From DATEDA01 sp963820965 (GTDB lineage: Bacteria > Pseudomonadota > Gammaproteobacteria > Burkholderiales > SG8-39): a stretch of DNA of 64,000 nt. The notes under the pieces are model-generated. The model had not been told where the DNA came from and made no database searches. It worked only from the letters and a program-made list of their open reading frames with translations. This document shows, in pieces, positions 17,820 through 27,400 of this stretch (positions are counted from its first letter, which is position 1; every line of letters begins with the position of its first letter). The stretch spans positions 54,469 to 118,468 of the forward strand of contig CAWGCC010000015.1 in NCBI GenBank assembly GCA_963820965.1, in the 5' to 3' direction. The translations under genes were made by a program, and so were the position numbers.

Positions 17820-17931
17820 CCGGGACGCGGCACGGCTCGCGCGGTCCGGAGGAGCAAGACCGGGCGCCGCTCTGGAGGGCCCGATGCTGGCGGTGATCAA
17901 GACGGCTCACGTAGCGCCTGAATCGCGGACG

Positions 17932-17969
17932 ATCGTGATGGATCCGCTGAGTCGGAGATCCATCACGAT
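17932..17969. repeat. 13-bp perfect inverted repeat
   Basis: ATCGTGATGGATC (17932-17944) and its exact complement (17957-17969) are separated by 12 bases. It lies about 110 bases beyond the lactonase gene and is not followed by a T run. It could be a terminator-like stem or the edge of the damaged repeat zone that begins at about 17987. Confidence 0.6.
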
Positions 17970-17986
17970 TGAGCGGGAAGGGCGAT

Positions 17987-18475
17987 GTCGATCCCTTGTC
18001 CTTCAGGCTGATGAGGTCCGCCTACCCAGCCAGCAGGTTCACGCGATAGAGGCCGGTGACCCCGTCGACTACCAGCGACGCGAACCCGCTGTTCCGGGCG
18101 GCCACACCTCTTCGGGATAGAAGAGATGTCGAATCGACCGGCATGCCGGATCGGCCGTGAGCGATCCAGTGCCACGAGCGCGCCCTGTCCCGGCGGCGAT
18201 TGGATTGCCACCTGCTTGCGCGTCGACCTTGTCCTTGAAGCGGCCGATGAGGTCCGCCTTTCCAGCCAGCAGGTTCACGCGATAGAGGCCGGTGACCCCG
18301 TCGACTACCAGGGACGCGAACCCGCTGTTCCGGGCGGCCACACCTTTCTTCGGGATCGAATAGATGTCGAATCCGACCGGCGTGTCCGGATCGACCGTGA
18401 GCGATCCAGTTGCCACAAGCGCGCCCTGTCCCGGCGGCGATTGGATTGCCACCTGCTTGCGCGTCGTGTCGATGT
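17987..18475. repeat. Two tandem ~235-bp direct repeats within DUF4394-like coding sequence
   Basis: Unit 1 runs from about 17987 to 18221 and unit 2 from about 18222 to 18475. Both run from a GTCGA(C/T) start through GATGAGGTCCGCCT and CCAGCCAGCAGGTTCACG to GATTGGATTGCCACCTGCTT. They differ by small substitutions and several indels, mostly in unit 1. On the minus strand both translate to the same C-terminal DUF4394 segment. Biological duplication or a mis-resolved assembly bubble are both possible. Confidence 0.8.
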
Positions 18476-18496
18476 CGATGTCGATGTCGATGTCGA
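18467..18496. repeat. Five-copy TGTCGA hexanucleotide microsatellite
   Basis: Five perfect TGTCGA units sit at the edge of the second DUF4394 repeat. On the minus strand they encode an alternating Asp-Ile run. Copy number changes would alter the protein length in steps of two residues. Confidence 0.8.
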
Positions 18497-18561
18497 ACAA
18501 AGTAGTCCCGGCTCCACATCCCCGAAGTCGTGGGCGTAAGGACGATCTGAGGGAAGAAGAG

Positions 18562-18633
18562 TGGAGCGGGCGAGAGGATGAACTCCCGTATGCAGCTTGG
18601 GAAGCTGCCGTTCTGCCATTGAACTACGCCCGC
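18562..18633 (-). tRNA. tRNA-Gly(CCC), shortened T arm
   Basis: The minus strand from 18633 reads as a glycine tRNA. It has a 7-bp acceptor stem starting GCGGGCG that pairs with the matching 3' side, GTTCAATGG in the D arm and an encoded CCA end. The anticodon stem encloses TTCCCAA (anticodon CCC). The T arm is about two bases shorter than in the standard form (GGGAG, loop TTCATC, CTCTC). Either the gene is decaying or two bases are missing from the consensus. A second, partial tRNA-Gly lies about 310 bases away. Confidence 0.75.
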
Positions 18634-18907
18634 TCGGGCGGAATCGTCTAGCGCCAAGCCTTCATCAAAACCGGTCGATCCCCAAACTCGACCCATCGGT
18701 GGCGCACCTGACCGCCGTTGAAGCTAACCTCCTGCCTTCATTAGCGGTTCTGGTGCGCCCCGACCTACATCCGAGACGAAAGTTGTGGGCGAAGCAGATC
18801 GCGCCGAGCCCGATCGGCGGCGACCGATCGTGCGACGCCGGTGTTATCGGTACGCGAGCTTGACCGCTTGACCAGGCTACAGTGGCGCGGCGGCCGCCAT
18901 TTCGCTT
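18634..18907. other. Non-coding stretch between the two tRNA-Gly sequences
   Basis: About 270 bases. I see no convincing gene, promoter or repeat here beyond the shared 5' flank of the two tRNA-Gly copies (GCTCGGGCGGAA followed by CGTC). Confidence 0.5.
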
Positions 18908-18945
18908 CTTGGGAAGCTGGGGTAATGCCGTTATACGACGCCCGC
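18908..18945 (-). pseudogene. 5' half of a second tRNA-Gly
   Basis: The minus strand from 18945 begins GCGGGCGTCGTATAACGG and runs to the anticodon loop with TTCCCAAG (anticodon CCC), then stops matching. The D arm differs from the complete copy at 18562, so it is a separate tRNA-Gly isogene and not a simple duplicate. The T arm and 3' acceptor strand are missing. Confidence 0.6.
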
Positions 18946-19007
18946 TCGGGCGGAACCGTCCAGCACCACACTTAGCATCAGTATCGCGAGCGGCCGGATT
19001 GTAACCG

Positions 19008-21235
19008 CTACAGCCCGAAGATCACGATGGCCGCACTGCCGGACAGCGGAATCGACCCGCCGCTGTGACCGGTAGCCACTGCGATGTACTGCTTGCCTTG
19101 CTGCTCGTAGGTGATGATGCCGCCGGCGATGGGTCCGCCGGTGTTGAAGCGGGCGTTCGCGCTCCTTGCCGTTGCGCTCGCGGCCAGGCAAGGCGAATCG
19201 CTCGTCCAGGCCCGGTAAACAGCACGCTCTTCGCCCAAACTGCAGCCACTGCAGCACGCGGCGGTCGCAGCGCGAGGATCTGCTCCTGCAGCGACTCAAA
19301 CATCGTGCTGCACTGGGCGTACAGCTCGGCGATCGACGCGCTTGAGCGCCACGACATCTCAGTTGCCCAGTCAAGCGGGTTCGGATCGACCGGTTGAGAC
19401 CCACGCGATCACGAAGCTGCGGGTGGCTGCGATCGGGCGCAAGACACGAACGGATTCGCAACTCGCGCTCGTTGGTGCGCCAGCCGTCGGCGAGATCGTG
19501 CGGTGTAGGGGACGGTCGGCGCGCCTCGCCAGGCTTCGGATCCGGCGCGCAGCCTGAAGAAGGTGCACCAGTCGATGCGCGTTTGAGCGTATAGGCGTTC
19601 GGTCTTCGGGCTGGGCGGCCGCGCCGGTTCCACTGCACGCCGGCGACCGGGCACACGCGCACTCCCTCGCCCGTGATCGGCACGTCGTGGTTGAGGACCG
19701 TGGTGACCGGTAGCTTGAAGACGAGCTTGCCGTCCTCGCGTTGGACAACATGCAGGATGCCCTCCTTACCCGCGGTGGCGACGAGCTTCTTGCCCCCCGA
19801 GTCGAATAGCGACACCACCGTCGCATCCCAGTCGTGATCGTCGTTTGCGCGGAGCTGATACCACCACTTGAGCTTGCCGGCACGCGCATCGAGCGCGACG
19901 ACCGAGATCGTGAACAGATTCGCCCCCTGCCGCATGGCCTTGTTGTAGTCCGGGCCGGGGTTGCCCACGGGCAGGAAGAGGGTTGCCAGTCTCGCGGTCG
20001 AGCGCGTAAGCGGTCCAGGCGGCGCCGCCGCCGTGCTCGGCGGAACCGGGCGTCTGCCACGTGTTGGCACCGGCTTCGTTGCCCGTGCGGGATGAGATCG
20101 AAGTGCCAGACCGGCGCGCCATCCTCGGCCTTGAACGCCATCAGGCGGCCCTGGATGCCCCAGTCGCCGCCGGCCTTGGCGAGGACACGTGAAGCGCCGT
20201 TCCACGGTGGGCGCTGCATCACTTCGCATCCGCGCGGCACGGACGCACAATCGCGCCGCATGCCCGTCGCGGCTGCGCCGAGGCGGCGACCTCGGGCAGG
20301 CGCCCAGAGCATATCGCCCGCGGTAGCTTCGCGTCGGAGCGCGCAGGAATCCGTCTTGGGTGCGCGCGGATTGCACTGCGCGCCGCGCCGGCGGAATCGG
20401 CCACAAGCCCTTGTTGGTGGCGTTCATCTCCGGGCCGCTGCGGAAATGTGGTGATGCGGCTCGCAGACGACGGGCTCGATCCAGTCCAGGTGCTGGCGTC
20501 GACACCTTGCGTACGGCACCGCGGGAGATGGCGCAGCGGCCGTCGGAACATGCACCGGCCACGGTCGAGCGCCACGGAGCTGGACGGAAAGCACCGGGCG
20601 GAGGTCGCGGACGTTTCCGGACGTTCGACCCGGCGGAGTAGCGAGTAGCGCTCGCCGCGATAGCCCTTGTTGTACATCAGCCAGCTCGTCGTGGCCGAGT
20701 CGGCAACGCATCGAGCTCGGCCTGCGTCGGCCCGGAACTCGTCGGCTGGTGTGAGCAGACGCGATCAGCGCGTTCAGCTCGGCCGCTGCCGGCGGGCTGG
20801 AGGCTCGCCGGGAACCCGAAGCGGTGCGTGTCCGAGAGCACAAGCACGCGATGCCGATGGGCGATCGCACGCCGAGCTTCTGGTTGCCGGCCGGCACGCC
20901 GCTCTGCGCGAGAATGGTAGGCGATCGACATTGACGTAGTCCTGCGCCGATTGAGGGAGCCGGCGGCACCGAGCGGCATCTGCGAATGTACGTAGGAATA
21001 GAACGCGTGGAGCGTCTTGCCGTTTCCGACTGGGCGTTGAGACGCTGTTCCACTTGAGCGCCGGTGCACGCCGCGCTTCCAGGTTCGCACCGTGGCAGGT
21101 TCCGCAGCTCTGCCCAAAAGTAGGCCGACATCGGCCCTGGTTCCTGATCCGGTGTGAACCAGCCGGCGCCGTCGGCGGGTTCTGGTACAGGGGTGGAGCG
21201 CAGAGGTTGACAAAGCTTCGGAAGGAAGTCGTGCC
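19008..21235 (-). pseudogene. Cytochrome c-PQQ-dependent dehydrogenase, heavily frameshifted
   Basis: Minus-strand fragments in alternating frames build one quinoprotein dehydrogenase. First comes a cytochrome c domain with QSCGTCHGANL (heme motif CxxCH near 21087-21110) and SGVPAGNQKLG. The PQQ beta-propeller follows with SWLMYNKGYRGERYS, NATNKGL, GGDWGIQGRLMAFKAEDGAPVW, PGPDYNKAMRQGANLF and WYQLRANDDHDWDATVV. The end is TGGPIAGGIITYE and SGSAAIVIFGL (stop at 19008). At least eight frame changes are needed, so as given it cannot make the protein. Such enzymes oxidise alcohols or sugars in the periplasm and pass electrons to the fused cytochrome. Decay or poor consensus could explain the state. 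Confidence 0.75.
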
Positions 21236-21268
21236 GGACGAAACCGGCAAGCGCCTGGATTGTAACCG

Positions 21269-21485
21269 CTACAGCCCGAAGATCAGGATGCTCGCACTGC
21301 CGGACAGCGGAATCGCCGCGCCGCCGTGAGCACGCAAGGAGATCGCCGTTCAGGTCCCCGGTAAACAGCACGTCGGCGGCGGTCGGCGCGAGCGCAGCGT
21401 GCATGGCTTGACGCGAACACGCCGTCTTGCCAGTAAACGGATCGACCGCGTGGATAAGCAATTGACGATCGGGTCGATGCTGGAA
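21269..21485 (-). pseudogene. C-terminal remnant of a second PQQ-dependent dehydrogenase
   Basis: The minus strand encodes HAVDPFTGKTACSRQ, ADVLFTGDLNGDLLA and, after a deletion and frame change, IPLSGSASILIFGL with a stop at 21269. The last ~65 bases nearly match the end of the neighbouring PQQ gene at 19001-19065. It is therefore the tail of a tandem paralogue whose body is missing upstream. Confidence 0.65.
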
Positions 21486-21584
21486 GACGGGCGGGCCGAT
21501 CCTAACCGGCCGGCCCGCGGGGACGTGTAGGCTGCCTGCGCGGAGGTCGCTACACGCGTCGTGCGGAACGTGCAGCCGCGCGCG

Positions 21585-22562
21585 TCACTCCGCCGTGATG
21601 CCGGCCTCCCTGACCAGCCGGGTCCATTTCGCGATCTCGGCTTTCACGTAGGCGTCGGTCGCCTCCGGGCTCATGCGCACGACCCGCGCGGTCGCCTTCT
21701 CGAAGCGCGCGACGACGTCGGGGTGTTCGACGACTTTCGCGGTCTCGGCGCGCAGGCGGTCAAGGATCGCCGGCGGGGTTTTCGCAGGCGCGAAGAGGCC
21801 GAACCAGGTCTCCATCTCGAGCTCGGCGACGCCGCTCTCGTTGATCGTCGGCACCGCCGGAAGCAGCGGGTTGCGCTGCGCCGACGAGGTGGCGATGCCC
21901 TTCACCTGCCCGCCGTCGATGTACGGCCGCGCGGTGCCGGTGAGGTCGTAGAAGAGATCGACGCGTCCGGCGAGGAGATCCGGATACACCGCGCCCGCGC
22001 CCTTGTACGGCACGAAATGGAAGGTCGTGCCGGTGAGCCGTGCGAGGATCGCCGCGCCGATCTGTTGCCCGGTGCCGGGGCCGCCGACGGCGAAGTTGAT
22101 CTTCCCCGGGTTGGCGCGCGCGTGCTCGACGATCTCCTTCAGCGAGGCCTGAGCCAGGTCCTTGCGGCCGACGAGCGTGTAGGAATAGGTCGCGATCAGA
22201 CCGACCGGCGTGAAGTCGGCGAGCGGGTCGTAGGGCAGCTCCTTGTACAGCCCCGGGTTCAGTGCGATGTTGCTCAAGCCACCGACCACGAGCGTGTAGC
22301 CGTCGGGCGCCGAGCGCGCCGCCGCCGTCGTGCCGACGACCGTGCCCGAGCCCACGCGGTTCTCGACGATGAACTGCTGGCCGAGCTGCGCCGAGAGTCG
22401 TTCGGCCGCGACCCGGGCGACGAAATCGAAGCCGCCGCCGGGCGGATTCGGCGCGATGATCTTGACCGGCCGGCTGGGGTAGTCCTGCGCCGCGGCCGCC
22501 ACGGCGAATGCGGCGAGCGCGACCGCCGCAAGCGCCCGCCCACCGGGTGTGGATCGCATCAT
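21585..22562 (-). CDS. TctC/Bug-type tripartite tricarboxylate receptor
   Basis: Intact 325-residue periplasmic binding protein of the Bug family. A signal peptide ends in AVAAAAQDYPSRPVKIIAP. The family core follows: PPGGGFDFVARVAAERLSAQLGQ, FIVENRVGSGTVVGTTAAARSAPDGYTL and NPGLYKELPYDP, then VPYKGAGAVYPDLLAGRVDLFYD. The aspartate/glycine-rich ligand loop is typical. No TctA/TctB membrane genes are adjacent. The ligand is unknown, and its neighbours (PQQ relics and thiS) do not suggest one. Confidence 0.92.
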   Translation of the reverse strand: MMRSTPGGRALAAVALAAFAVAAAAQDYPSRPVKIIAPNPPGGGFDFVARVAAERLSAQLGQQFIVENRVGSGTVVGTTAAARSAPDGYTLVVGGLSNIALNPGLYKELPYDPLADFTPVGLIATYSYTLVGRKDLAQASLKEIVEHARANPGKINFAVGGPGTGQQIGAAILARLTGTTFHFVPYKGAGAVYPDLLAGRVDLFYDLTGTARPYIDGGQVKGIATSSAQRNPLLPAVPTINESGVAELEMETWFGLFAPAKTPPAILDRLRAETAKVVEHPDVVARFEKATARVVRMSPEATDAYVKAEIAKWTRLVREAGITAE

Positions 22563-22646
22563 CGCTCCTCCGTTTGACCGCTTCGCCGGACTCTAGCCGA
22601 CGTCCCGGGACGCCGCAACGCCGGCCGGTGCTATGATTCCCGGCCC

Positions 22647-22850
22647 ATGATCGAGCTCTCCGTGAACGGCGAGACGAGGCGCTTCGATGGCGCGCTCGAC
22701 GTCGCGCGCCTGCTCGAGCGGCTCGCGCTCGCCGGGAGAAAGGTAGCGGTCGAACGCAACGGCGAGATCGTCCCGCGCAGCCGCTACGCCGCGACGCCGC
22801 TCGCGAGCGGCGACCGGCTCGAGATCGTCGTCGCCGTCGGCGGAGGCTGA
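22647..22850 (+). CDS. thiS: Sulfur carrier protein ThiS
   Basis: Carries sulfur as a C-terminal thiocarboxylate for thiazole synthesis in thiamine biosynthesis. The 67-residue beta-grasp protein starts MIELSVNGETRRF and ends in the required GG (VVAVGGG, with a glycine last). It lies 6 bases ahead of thiG. The short leader (about 84 bases from the divergent receptor gene) leaves no room for a TPP riboswitch; a TATGAT hexamer at 22632 could be a -10 element. Confidence 0.92.
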   Translation: MIELSVNGETRRFDGALDVARLLERLALAGRKVAVERNGEIVPRSRYAATPLASGDRLEIVVAVGGG

Positions 22851-22856
22851 ACACCG

Positions 22857-23673
22857 ATGAACGCTCCCACGCAAGCTCTGGCCGATCCGCTGCTGGTCGC
22901 GGGCAAGGCCTATGCCTCGCGGCTGCTGATCGGCACCGGCAAGTACAAGGACTTCGACGAGACCCGCCGCGCGGTCGAGGCGAGCGGCGCCGAGATCGTC
23001 ACGGTCGCGATCCGCCGCACCAACATCGGCCAGAACGCGAACGAGCCGAGCCTGCTCGATGCGCTGCCGCCGTCGAGGTATCACGCTCCTGCCCGAACAC
23101 CGCCGGCTGCTACACCGCGGACGACGCCGTGCGCACGCTGCGGCTCGCGCGCGAGCTGCTCGACGGCCACGAGCTGGTGAAGCTCGAGGTGCTCGGCGAC
23201 CCGCAGACGCTCTATCCCGAACGTGGTCGAGACGCTGAAGGCCGCGGAGACGCTGGTGAAGGAAGGCTTCAAGGTGATGGTGTACACCACCGACGATCCG
23301 ATCATCGCGAAGCAGCTGGAGGAGATCGGCTGCGTCGCGGTGATGCCGCTCGCCTCGCTGATCGGCTCCGGCATGGGCATCCTCAACCCCTGGAACCTGC
23401 GGCTCATCATCGAGAAGGCGAAGGTGCCGGTGCTCGTCGACGCCGGCGTCGGCACCGCCTCCGACGCGGCGATCGCGATGGAGCTCGGCTGCGACGGCGT
23501 GCTCATGAACACCGCGATCGCCGCGGCGCAGGATCCGGTGCTGCATGGCGCAGGCGATGCGGAAGGCGGTCGAGGCCGGCCGCGAGGCCTTCCTCGCCGG
23601 CCGCATGCCGAGGAAGCTGTACTCGGCCACGCCCAGCTCCCCGATCGAAGGCGTGATCGCCCCGAAGGGCTGA
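22857..23673 (+). CDS. thiG: Thiazole synthase ThiG (three frameshifts)
   Basis: Forms the thiazole phosphate moiety of thiamine from dehydroglycine, deoxyxylulose phosphate and ThiS-thiocarboxylate. The family sequence runs through three frames. First comes LLIGTGKYKDFDETRRAVEASGAEIVTVAIRR, then from about 23080 the frame with AGCYTADDAVRTLRLARELL. From about 23220 it is VVETLKAAETLVKEGFKVMVYTTDDP with GILNPWNLRLI. After about 23545 it is MAQAMRKAVEAGREAFLAGRMPRK, ending IEGVIAPKG. Each break is a single extra or missing base, and all catalytic parts are otherwise present, so I infer sequence error. Confidence 0.85.
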
Positions 23674-23680
23674 CTGACCG

Positions 23681-24353
23681 ACCGCCGCTCACCGCTCGAT
23701 CCGCAGCTACGTCCTGCGCCAGGGCCGCACCACGGCCGGCGCAGGCGCGGGCGCGAGCGCGGCTCGCTCCCGTCTACGGCATCCCGTTCGCGCCGGAGCC
23801 GCTCGATCTCGAGCGCGTGTTCGGTCGCGCCGCGCCGAAGGTGCTCGAGATCGGCTTCGGCATGGGCGAGACGACGGCGGCGATCGCTGCCGCGCATCCG
23901 GAGACCGACTACCTCGCGATCGAGGTCCACTCGCCCGGCGTCGGCAGCCTGCTCAACCGGATCGAGAGCCTCGGCCTCGGGAACGTGCGCATCATCCAGC
24001 ACGACGCGGTGGAAGTCCTCGAGCGGATGATCCCGCCCGACGCGCTCGACGGCATCCATCTCTTCTTCCCCGACCCGTGGCCGAAGAAGCGCCATCACAA
24101 GCGGCGCCTCGTCCAGCCCGGGTTCGTGAAGCTCGCCGCCGGGCGCATGAAGCCGGGCGCGTACGTGCACGTCGCGACCGACTGGGAGGACTACGCGCTG
24201 CAGATCCTCGCCGTGCTGTCGGCCGAGCCCGCGCTCGAGAACAGCGCAGGCGGGTTTGCGCCGCGTCCCGGCTCGCGGCCGGAAACGAAGTTCGAGCGTC
24301 GCGGCGTCGGGCTGGGTCACCGCGTGTGGGACGCGGTGTTCCGGAGGCGCTGA
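23681..24353 (+). CDS. trmB: tRNA (guanine-N7-)-methyltransferase TrmB (frameshift near the 5' end)
   Basis: Makes m7G46 in tRNA variable loops using S-adenosylmethionine. The body is intact: KVLEIGFGMGETTAAIAA is the SAM-binding motif, YLAIEVHSPGVGSLL follows, and LFFPDPWPKKRHHKRR is the family signature. The first ~20 residues (IRSYVLRQGRTTAG) are in another frame, and one extra base at about 23740 restores QARARARLAPVYGIPF. No clear start codon is visible, so the 5' end given is approximate. It follows thiG by a few bases, a common pairing in betaproteobacteria. Confidence 0.85.
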
Positions 24354-24412
24354 GCAAGCGCGCCCGAGCCGCCAGTGGTCTATGCTTGCGGCATTATCGG
24401 GACGCGACCGGG

Positions 24413-27400
24413 ATGAAGCTGCCTTCCGTCAGCCTGCGCGCGACGCTGTTCGCGATGATCGCGGCCGTCGTCGTCCCGCTGGCAGTCCTGCTGCCGCTCG
24501 CGGGGTGGTACGTGGCCGCCGGTCTGCCCAGGCCGGAGACGCTCGCCCCGATCTACCGCGCGATGCAGCTCGCCCTCGCTTTCGCGGCGCTCGTCGTCTT
24601 GAGCGCGGTGGCGCTCGCGTGGGTCGTCGCGCGGCGATTGAGCCAACCCGTCGCCGGCATCGTGGCGGCGATGCAGCGCGCCGCGTCCGGCGCGACCGAT
24701 GCAGCCGCGCCCGAGACCGGCCCGCGCGAGATCGCGCTCATCAGCGCCGAGTTCAACCGGATGATCGCGGCGCGCCGGCGGCTCGAATCGGATCGGCACG
24801 ACGCGCTGGCGCGGGCCGAAGCGCACGAGCGGCGGCTGCGCGAGATCATCGATACGATCGCCGAAGGCGTCCTGATCATGGGACCGGATGGGCGCTACGA
24901 GCTCGCCAACCGCGCGGAGGAAGTGCTGCTCGGCGTTCCCCGGGATCGGATCATCGGGGTGCGATTCGACGCGGTGTCCTGGGGCCGCGCCGCGGCCGAC
25001 GGCTCGGCGTTCGATCTCGCGGATCATCCGTTCGAGCGGCTGCGCCGCGGCGAGCGGACGGTGCGGGATCAGGTGTTCCAGGTCGTCACGCCGCAGGGCC
25101 GGGCGCGGATGGTGTCGGTCAACGCCGCGGCGCTGCGCGATGCGGCCGGCGGCTTCGACGGCATCGTGATGACGGGCGTGGACATCACCGAGCGCAAGAC
25201 CGCCGAGCAGCGTCTGCGCGACGTCATCGAGACGATGACCGAAACGATCACGATCCTCGATGCGGAGGGACGCTTCGAAATCACCAACCGCGCCATGGAA
25301 CGAGTGCTCGGCACGCCGCGCGAGCGCATCATCGGCCGCAGCTTCGACCGCGTGCCCTGGGGGCGTCTCGCCGGGGACGGCTCGCGGCTGCGCGACGAGG
25401 ACTATCCGTTCGAGCGGCTGCGCCGCGGCGAGCCGGGCATCCGCGACCTCGAGCTCCAGGTCGTGCCGCCGGGGGGCGGCGCGCCACGGCTGATCTCCTT
25501 CAACGCCGTGCCGCTGCGCGATGCGGCCGGCAATTTCGACGGCGCCGTCATCACCGGCGTCGACATCACCGAGCGCAGGAGCGCCGAGCGGCGGCTCGTC
25601 GATCTCATCGAGACCCTCGGCGAAGGTCTCATGCTGATCGGGGCGGACGGGCGCTACCAGCTCACCAACCGGGCGCAGGAGGAGCTGCTCGGCGTGAGCC
25701 GGGACCGCATCATCGGCGTGCGGTTCGACGAGGTCCCGTGGGGACGCCTGTCCGCGGATGGCTCGCCGTTCCGGGTCGAGAACCATCCGTTCGCGCGTCT
25801 CGCCCGCGGCGAGCCGGCCCTGCGCGACTACGAGATGCAGTTCGTGACGCCGCAGGGGCAGGCGCGCACGGTGCTCGCGAGCGCGATGCCGCTCCACGAT
25901 GCGGCCGGCAAGTTCGACGGCGCCGTCCTGTCGGCGGTCGACATCACCGAGCGGAAGAGCGCCGAGCGGCGGCTCCGCGACATCATCGAGACGATGACCG
26001 AGGGGCTCTTCCTGATCGACAGGGATGGCCGCTACGAGGTCGTCAATCGCGCCGCCGAGGAAATCCTCGGCATGCCGCGGGAGCGCATCATCGGCCTCCG
26101 TTACGACCGGGCGCCCTGGACGCGTCTCGCGGCCGATGGCTCCCCGTATCGCCTCGAGGACCATTCGTTCGAGCAGCTGCGCCGCGGGCAGACCGGTGTG
26201 CGCGACCGCGAGATCCAGTTCGTCCCGCCCGACGCCCGGCCGCGAATGGTCTCGGTCAACGCGATGCCGCTGCGCGACGCGGCCGGCCGGTTCGACGGTA
26301 TCGTCGCGACGTGGGTCGACATCACCGACCGGAAAAGCGCCGAGCGGCGGCTGCGCGAAACCATCGAGACCATGGCGGAGGGTCTCGCGATCGTGGGGCC
26401 GGACGGGCGCTACGAGCTCTTCAACCGCGCCGCGGAAGAGTTGATCGGCTTTCCACGGGAGCGCGTCCTCGGCGTCCGGTTCGACGAGGCACCCTGGACG
26501 AGGCTCGCCGCCGATGGCACGCCGTTCCGTGCGGCCGACCATCCGTTCGAGCGGCTGCGCCGCGGCGAACCGCCGCTGCGCGACTACGAGTACCGGGTCG
26601 TGACCGCGCAGGGCGCCGTGCGGACGATCTCGACCAACGCGGCCGCGCTCCACGACGCCGCGCATAGCTTCGACGGCGCCGTCGCGACCTGGACCGACGT
26701 CACCGAGCGCAAGAACGCCGAGCAGCGGCTGCGCGACATCATCGAGACGATGGCCGAGGCGGTGATGATCATCGGCGCGGACGGGAACTACGAGCTCGTC
26801 AACCGCGAGGCGGAGCTGCTGCTGAACCGGCCGCGCCAGCGGATCGTCGGTTTTCGCCAGGGCGACATGCCCTGGGCGCGGCTCGCGGTGGACGGCCGCC
26901 CCCTGCCGGTCGAGGAGCTGCCGCTCGAGCGGCTTCGGCGTGGCGAGTCCGCGCTGCACGGCTACGAGCTCCAGCTGGTCCTGCCCGGGGGCGTGTCGCG
27001 CACGATCCTGCTCAACGCGGGGCCGCTGCGCGACGCGGCCGGCAAGTTCACCGGCGTCGTCCTGTCGGGCTTCGACATCACCGAGCGCAAGGCCGCCGAG
27101 CGCCGGCTCGCGGAGTACTCGGCGCGGCTCGGGACGCTGTCGCGGCGCGTGCTCGCCGTGCAGGAGGACGAGCGGCGCGCCGTCGCGCGCGAGCTGCACG
27201 ACGAGCTCGGGCAGGTGCTCACCGCCGTCAGGCTCAATCTGCAGACGCTGCGGCGCCGCGCCGCGCAGCCCCAGCTCGGCGCAGTGTTCGAGGACAGCCT
27301 CATGCTGCTGGAGAGCGCGATCGCCGAGGTACGCGCCCTGTCGACGCGGTTGCGCCCGACGATCCTCGACGACCTCGGGCTCGAGGCGGCGCTGCGCTCG

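Larger units (their letters stand above)
17987..18534 (-). pseudogene. DUF4394 domain protein fragments
   Basis: The minus strand of unit 2 reads LFDIDIDIDIDTT, KQVAIQSPPGQGALVATG, SLTVDPDTPVGFDIYS and VVDGVTGLYRVNLLAG. This is the C-terminal part of DUF4394 proteins (secreted or beta-propeller-like, function unknown). Unit 1 repeats the same stretch with frameshifts. The N-terminal two thirds of the gene, and its signal peptide, are absent. The region holds no complete gene. Confidence 0.65.

Noticed and set aside
17881..18120. Plus-strand open frame after the lactonase gene
   Set aside because: It runs over the inverted repeat and the antisense of DUF4394 repeats and has no recognisable protein features.
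18467..18496. Possible CRISPR or short repeat array
   Set aside because: It is a perfect hexamer microsatellite without spacers. No regularly spaced repeats with unique spacers occur in the window.
22563..22646. TPP riboswitch ahead of thiS-thiG
   Set aside because: Only 84 bases are available and no THI-box motif is visible.
24077..24412. Upstream extension of the six-PAS kinase frame
   Set aside because: It lies over trmB in another frame and the membrane-anchor N-terminus starts at 24413.
24833..27100. Six PAS repeats as an assembly duplication
   Set aside because: The units differ at many positions and each carries its own conserved substitutions, so they are real repeats, although copy number deserves a check.
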